DNA from: Pratylenchus scribneri
Taxonomy: Eukaryota; Nematoda; Chromadorea; Rhabditida; Pratylenchidae
NCBI GenBank assembly: GCA_030063045.1
Contig: JAQSEB010000008.1
Location: 1,860,001 to 1,924,000 of the forward strand
Direction: 5' to 3'
Length of the DNA stretch: 64,000 nt
In this document: one piece after another, positions 59,073 through 64,000 of the stretch
How the letters are laid out: each line of letters opens with the position of its first letter
Position numbering within the stretch: position 1 is the first letter of the stretch
The notes under the pieces: generated by a model
Databases searched by the model: none
What the model saw: the letters and a program-made list of their open reading frames with translations, nothing else
What the model was told of the DNA's origin: nothing
Translations under genes and position numbers: made by a program

Positions 59073-59824
59073 ATGGAAAAATATTTGAAACAATTGGAGA
59101 ATTGGGTTTTGGACGAGGGAAAAATTGTCACAATTGAATTTATGATCCGCTCCACACCGCTGAATGCAATGCAAATACAATCGTATATAAAATAATTAAT
59201 TAACCATATTAATTTTGAATATAAAGTTTATTTGATAAATTGTTGAAAGTACACCCGGAACTCAATTCAACTTATTTTATTATCGGTCAAATGGGCGATG
59301 GGCCGAATCAACGAAAAAAATGTTTGATTGTGAAAAATAAGGATTTGGAACACGTGAAGAATCAATTTGACAAGATTACACTTTGTAATATAAATTCGAT
59401 TCATAAAATTGAAATGAAGGTTATTTTAAATTAAAAATTGTAATTGTAAAAGATTTAAGGACTCTGAAATTCTGTTCAATGCCGATTGGGGTGTGGAGAA
59501 CGAAATTACAATGGACAATTTGAAAGGAAAAGCTTTTATTACATCTGCAATTGCGGAGAAATGCTATGACAAAGTGAAAATAATTTCGGAGAATATTGAG
59601 CCCCTCAGACATGACCATAACATTCCATCACCGGAAAAATGTCAAAATCAAGAATTATCTACAAAGGTAATTTACCGAGGGAAATAATATGCTCAAATTA
59701 TTAACATTTTTAGGATGAACCACCAACCAAAACCAAAATGGAAAAGCAGCAGACTGGAGGGGCGAAAAAAGCGGTCAAACCAGGAACGCAGATGAAAATA
59801 AGCAATTTCTTTACTCGAGAATAA
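59073..59824 (+). CDS. POLD3: DNA polymerase delta subunit 3 with C-terminal PCNA-binding box
   Basis: Accessory subunit of DNA polymerase delta in replication and repair synthesis. Five exons. The N-terminal winged-helix region shows MEKYLKQLENWVLDEGKIVT, IRSTPLNAMQIQSLFDKLLK, STYFIIGQM and DSEILFNADWGVE, paralleling human POLD3 ('DEFVTDQNKIVTYKWL', 'LFNTDYD'). The end TQMKISNFFTRE contains a PIP box Q-x-x-I-S-x-F-F at the extreme C-terminus, as in POLD3. At about 200 residues it is less than half the human length; the charged middle region is very short. The ATG follows an acceptor-like CAATTTAG by 6 bp, 133 bp after the MTG1 stop: last gene of the rightward operon. Confidence 0.78.
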
Positions 59825-59994
59825 TATTTGTACTCAATTTATTACCAACTTATAACTTATTGAATAAATTTTCAATCCATTTTTCTTGTTTTAATTATTT
59901 ATTTGAAAATGTAAAGGAAATAAATTACTACACACATAAAGAGAATGAGATGACATAAGATTTCGCATCATCCTTTGACTTTGAGACACATCTT

Positions 59995-60525
59995 TCAATC
60001 CTTGAATTTCATTGTTAATTTGGCGTTTTCCTCCAATTCTTTCTGAAAATTAAGTTCATTATTATTATTCAGTGGTTGAATCCATACCTGCAATTCTGCA
60101 TTCAATTTCTTTCGGGCTTTCTCAAGTTTGTTCTTGTATTCGACCATCATTGGCTTGCGAGCAACATATGAATATTGTTTCGGATTCAAAGATGTCTCCG
60201 CATATACGGGTGTCTTAGTACGTTTGATCTTCTTCAATTTGTTGAAAAGCTCATGCAACTGAATGTGCAGTTTTATTCTTTATTTTATAAAATAAAAACA
60301 AACGTAATCATATTCTTCGAAAAATGAATCTGTTTTATCGGAGACAAGTTGGTTGAAATGTTTGATTGTTTCAATGCGATTATCATCTGCTCTGCCTTGG
60401 CTCATTCTCACGCTGATAGAATTTTTAACGTCACTCACAATGTTGTCATCTTCAAGAAGATTTTTTGTAATATTTCGTTGGAGATCATCTCGAAATTTCA
60501 CAAGACTATTGGCTATGGGTGCCAT
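59995..60525 (-). CDS. Small coiled-coil protein, family not recognised
   Basis: Three exons on the minus strand, about 145 residues. MAPIANSLVKFRDDLQRNIT starts at 60525; then MSQGRADDNRIETIKHFNQL, FFEEYDYLHELFNKLKKIKR, KQYSYVARKPMMVEYKNKLE, KARKKLNAELQ and the end KELEENAKLTMKFKD. The composition is hydrophilic with heptad-like Leu/Ile spacing. The size and helices would suit a subunit of a small coiled-coil complex, but I have no basis for naming one. It is convergent with POLD3 (170 bp between stops). Confidence 0.65.
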
Positions 60526-61007
60526 ATTTTATTAGGTATATCTGAAAATATTTGTGTAAAAAAACCTTAATCATTAAAATTTAATTTGCATAATCATTTA
60601 TACCCGAAACCCGATACGGAACGAACTTGACTACTTTTTAAATTCAGGAAAATTTTTATTCCATTCCTTGAATGCAATTTTAAAAAATCTAATAAGCGTC
60701 GCTCTTTTCATCAAGATCATCAATCATTCATTATCATTATTCATCTAATATTTAATTATCCTAATTTTTATTTAATAACATGGGATGGGACGGTAATGGG
60801 AATTTCATTTTTCAGCTTTCAAGTCAAAAATTAAGGCTAGCTAAGCGCTCGCTAAGAGGTAGGACTAAATTTAAAAAAAATCGGTCTCAGTTTTTCAAAA
60901 AATGTGAAAGAAAAGAATTATGACATTTTATCCAAACCGGTTTTCATTTTCATCAATTTTCATTTCAAGGATTAAACCGAAAATTTTTGCCAGAAAAAAT
61001 TGCAAAC
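60526..61007. other. Divergent intergenic region
   Basis: Separates the coiled-coil gene (minus) from BCKDHA (plus). Contains GCTAGCTAAGCGCTCGCTAA near 60836-60855. No gene seen. Confidence 0.45.
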
Positions 61008-62664
61008 ATGATTAATCTGATTAAATATAAAAACTGCATTCGAATATTTAATAGACAATTTTCATCGAGTAATATTATCAAGAGTGGGAATGTAGAAAAG
61101 GCAGACGAATTCAAATTACATGAATTTACATTGAAATATCTCGGCAAAAAGCAGGTGATTTTTACCATTTAATTCTATTACTTTCTACTACATATAATTA
61201 GGTCCAATTCACCAATAAATTGGAATTTCGTGATTATGGATCAGAAGATGCGATTCCAATTTATAGATGCATAAATTCTGATGGAAAATTCATTCATGGC
61301 GAGTGCCCATTTTCCATTGAAATCGCACAGAAAATTTATAAAGAAATGACAAAGTTGAATACAATGGACAAAATTCTATACGAATCACAGCGACAGGGTC
61401 GAATTTCTTTTTACATGACCAATTATGGGGAAGAAGTTTATTTAACTTAGAACCAATTAAATTAATTTAAAAAAAATAAAACAGGCTTCACATATGGGAT
61501 CGGCAGCTGCATTGGAATTTCGGGATTTAATTTTTGGGCAATATAGAGAATCAGGGGTTTTACTTTGGCGTGGATTTACACTGGATCAATGCATGAATCA
61601 ATGTTATGGAAATAAATTTGATAAAGGTAAGCAAATCCATTCATTTAATTTAATTAATAATATTTGCTTTTTTAAAGGAAAAGGAAAACAAATGCCGGTT
61701 CATTATGGAGCAGCAGATTTAAATTTTGTGACAATAAGTTCGCCATTAACCACTCAATTGCCTCAGGCTGTTGGATCTGCTTACTCATTCAAATTATCCA
61801 ATTTGACAAAACCAATTGATGAACAACGAATTGTTTGTGTATATTTTGGCGAAGGGGCCGCATCTGAAGGGGATGCTCATGCTGCGTTCAATTTTGCTGC
61901 TACTCTGGTATTCAAAGAAGAGAACTAAAATTTAATTCAAAGAATATTCCAGAAATGTCCAATTATATTTTTCTGCCGCAACAATGGTTATGCAATTTCT
62001 ACGCCCACAACCGAGCAATATTCCGGGGATGGAATTGCTGGGAAGGGAATTGGCTATGGATTGCACACAATTCGGGTTGATGGCAATGACCCATTCGCTG
62101 TTTATAATGCCACATCAGCTGCCCGCCAATTGGCCTTGACAAATAAACCAGTCATGATTGAGGCAATGACATATCGATTGGGACATCATTCAACATCGGA
62201 CGATTCTTCTGCATATCGGTTAATTAAATCATTGGAAAATAATAATTAATTATTGTAATTTAGGTCATCCCAAGAAGTGCAAGAATGGACCGAAATGGAC
62301 TTTCCAATTTTGCGATATCGACGATTTTTGGAGGATAAAGGTTGGTGGAATCAAGAACAGGACAAGGAATGGATTAATTCGGTATTTGATTCAAAGTTTT
62401 TATTAATTCAAATTCATTTTGGATTAGATTAAAAAGCAAGTGATGGAGGCATTCGCCCGTGCCGAAAAAGTGAAAAAACTTTCACCGGAAGAACTTTTTG
62501 AAGATGTTTATGCCGATTTGCCTGAATCCCTTGAAGTATAAAATTCATAATTTTTAATAATAAATAAATTAAAATCATTTTAGAGACAGAAAATTCAACT
62601 CCAGGAACATTTGGCTGAATATGGCGAACATTATTCCCAGCTGGAAAATTTTGAGAAGAATTAA
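61008..62664 (+). CDS. bckd-1A: Branched-chain 2-oxoacid dehydrogenase E1 alpha subunit
   Basis: Mitochondrial thiamine-diphosphate enzyme subunit degrading Leu, Ile and Val keto acids. Seven exons. [20 protein letters not shown] is a plausible import peptide. Conserved blocks: [51 protein letters not shown], the ThDP-binding [49 protein letters not shown], and the regulatory loop [16 protein letters not shown], whose serines are the kinase-controlled sites in mammals. It ends with [11 protein letters not shown]. Full length, about 430 residues. Confidence 0.97.
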
Positions 62665-63139
62665 ATATTACGGCTTCATATGTGAATGTGATATATTTAT
62701 TTTGATTATATAATATTAATAATATTATATGATTACAAATTAAAAGTGCCATTTATTATTTTAATAAAAGATTAATATTTTTATTTATATAATTATAACC
62801 GAATTTTCGTACAAATACCTTTTTTTATAATTATTTTACGCCCTAATAATCCTTGAATGAGAGTGATTTTTTCTTCTTGAATTGTTATTCATCATTCATC
62901 ACTAATTCTTTCCCACCTGTGCGGATAATAGAAAGAAAATAAGCTGCCGAAAAAATGAGCAAAGGCCTCTTCAAATATTTTGTTTACGCAATTCTCTTAG
63001 TTGAAAAAAAAAAGAAAATAAGAAATCCTCCAATTACCCACATTATCTAATATTCAGCGGCATCCCCCCACCACCACCACCACTTTCCATTCACAATATT
63101 CATTCAAGGATATTTAAATAATTTTCAGTAAATTCGAGA
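62665..63139. other. Intergenic
   Basis: AT-rich with candidate polyadenylation signal AATAAAAG at 62762-62769 and a CCACCACCACCACC run near 63068. An acceptor TTTTCAG lies just before the next start codon. No gene seen. Confidence 0.5.
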
Positions 63140-64000
63140 ATGATGGATCCACAAAATAATTTATCAAATGGAATTTCAATGGAAGAAGATGTGGAATTGC
63201 CATTCAATTGGATAATAAATGAACTTTTCAAGGTTAAAAATAATATTGAAATTTTGTAATTTTTATAATTCTAGGTTGACTGGAATCCATTTGTGGAGCA
63301 TAGAAGATATATTCCAATGGAAGGTTGGTGCTAATTTTTGGATAAATTAAAATAATAAAATATTTTTCAGGTCATTTGGAGGTAATTCCGTTAATAAATA
63401 ATGGATCAGTAAATTCATTTTTTAATGAAGATGTACAATGAGAACGAAGTGGATCCGGATCAACTATGGAAACGACTTTATTTTCGGATAAAAGATGGAC
63501 GATTCCAATGGTTTGCGGTCAGTCAATAATAAATTAATTTGATGAAATAAAATAATTTACTCTTCAGAGCCATTGTGCCGACGAACATCCAATTTCGGAT
63601 ATTTTATTGACCGGAGCCGAAGTGAAGGCGAACAAAGAGGATTGGACAATTCAAGTTAAAGGTGGCAAGGAAAATGCACATTTGGTTTGAAGCAAATAAT
63701 TTAAAATATATTCCCACCAATTTGTCCTTTAAGAAAGTGAAAGTTCCATCAAATGTTTTTGAGAAATGGCATCAAGTATTATTTTTATTTTTGGCCTTTC
63801 CATTTTAACACCAATTTTTCAGACTTTGCTCAGCCATTCTGGCTCTGCCCTTGTCGACGCCTATATCCAACCAATTTTCCCGCCAATTCCACACCGAACA
63901 AATGTAATTTTTTGGGAAATAAATTTATTAATCAAATTTTTATAAATTAAGAAAGTTTTATTGATTGAATTGGGCAATCAATCAATTCGAGCCGGAATTC
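63140..64000 (+). CDS. Protein with PH-like region followed by an actin-like fold, cut by the window end
   Basis: 5' part of a gene; six exons visible. Start MMDPQNNLSNGISMEEDVEL, then NWIINELFKVDWNPFVEHRR, YIPMEGHLEV; YNENEVDPDQLWKRLYFRIK and DGRFQWFA, ILLTGAEVKANKEDWTIQVK, consistent with strands of a pleckstrin-homology-like domain ending in the helix VFEKWHQTLLSHSG. The last exon reads KVLLIELGNQSIRAGI to the window edge, which resembles the first phosphate-binding segment of actin-related proteins ('D.G....AG'). The exon joins keep one frame. Both domain calls are inference from short pattern matches. Confidence 0.5.

Overview
This is eukaryotic DNA and reads as a nematode genome. It is AT-rich, most introns are 40-60 bp with GT...TTTAG/TTTCAG ends, genes are packed close together on both strands, and the gene content is nematode (innexin, TRA-3/calpain-5, odd-skipped, bestrophin, ShKT protein). 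At least two introns are best read as GC-AG, a feature I recall as unusually common in potato cyst nematodes; a cyst-nematode-like tylenchid is therefore my guess, but only an inference. Nearly every gene is split into many short exons, so spans below run from start to stop codon and include introns.

Layout. 1-7.2 kb: the transcription-coupled repair ATPase CSB/ERCC6 followed at 187 bp by RRP12, probably an operon. 7.2-9 kb: a 32-bp minisatellite between two copies of a diverged flank. 9-12.3 kb: a calpain-5/TRA-3 protease with a terminal C2 domain. 13.3-14.8 kb (minus): an unrecognised two-helix membrane protein. 16.7-22.1 kb (minus): three close genes, an unknown Q/N-rich putative regulator, nucleoside diphosphate kinase and an unknown protein. 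22.1-27.4 kb: gene-poor, with a 1.2-kb minisatellite related to the first and one small secreted-protein candidate. 27.4-30.1 kb: bestrophin; then a third, 26-bp minisatellite and mitochondrial ribosomal protein S2 (minus). 32-37 kb: gene-poor, with minus-strand coding regions I cannot name. 37.1-38.6 kb: odd-skipped zinc-finger factor. 38.7-41 kb (minus): two secreted-protein genes, one with an ShKT domain. 42-44.8 kb: an innexin whose spliced tail carries a C2H2 zinc finger. 45.2-46.7 kb: a type I membrane protein. 47-49.3 kb: UVSSA.

49.4-59.8 kb looks like two head-to-head operons. Leftward: an Alba/Rpp25-like protein, a large zinc-finger protein, then cyclin H. Rightward: ELP4, MTG1, then POLD3 with a C-terminal PCNA box. 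The right end has a small coiled-coil protein (minus), BCKDHA, and the start of a gene joining a PH-like region to an actin-like fold.

Themes. CSB, UVSSA and cyclin H (CAK/TFIIH) all act in transcription-coupled repair, and POLD3 in repair synthesis. MRPS2, MTG1 and BCKDHA are mitochondrial. Three AT-rich minisatellites built on the same hexamer family, and two copies of a small palindromic element lying in introns, link otherwise unrelated parts of the window.
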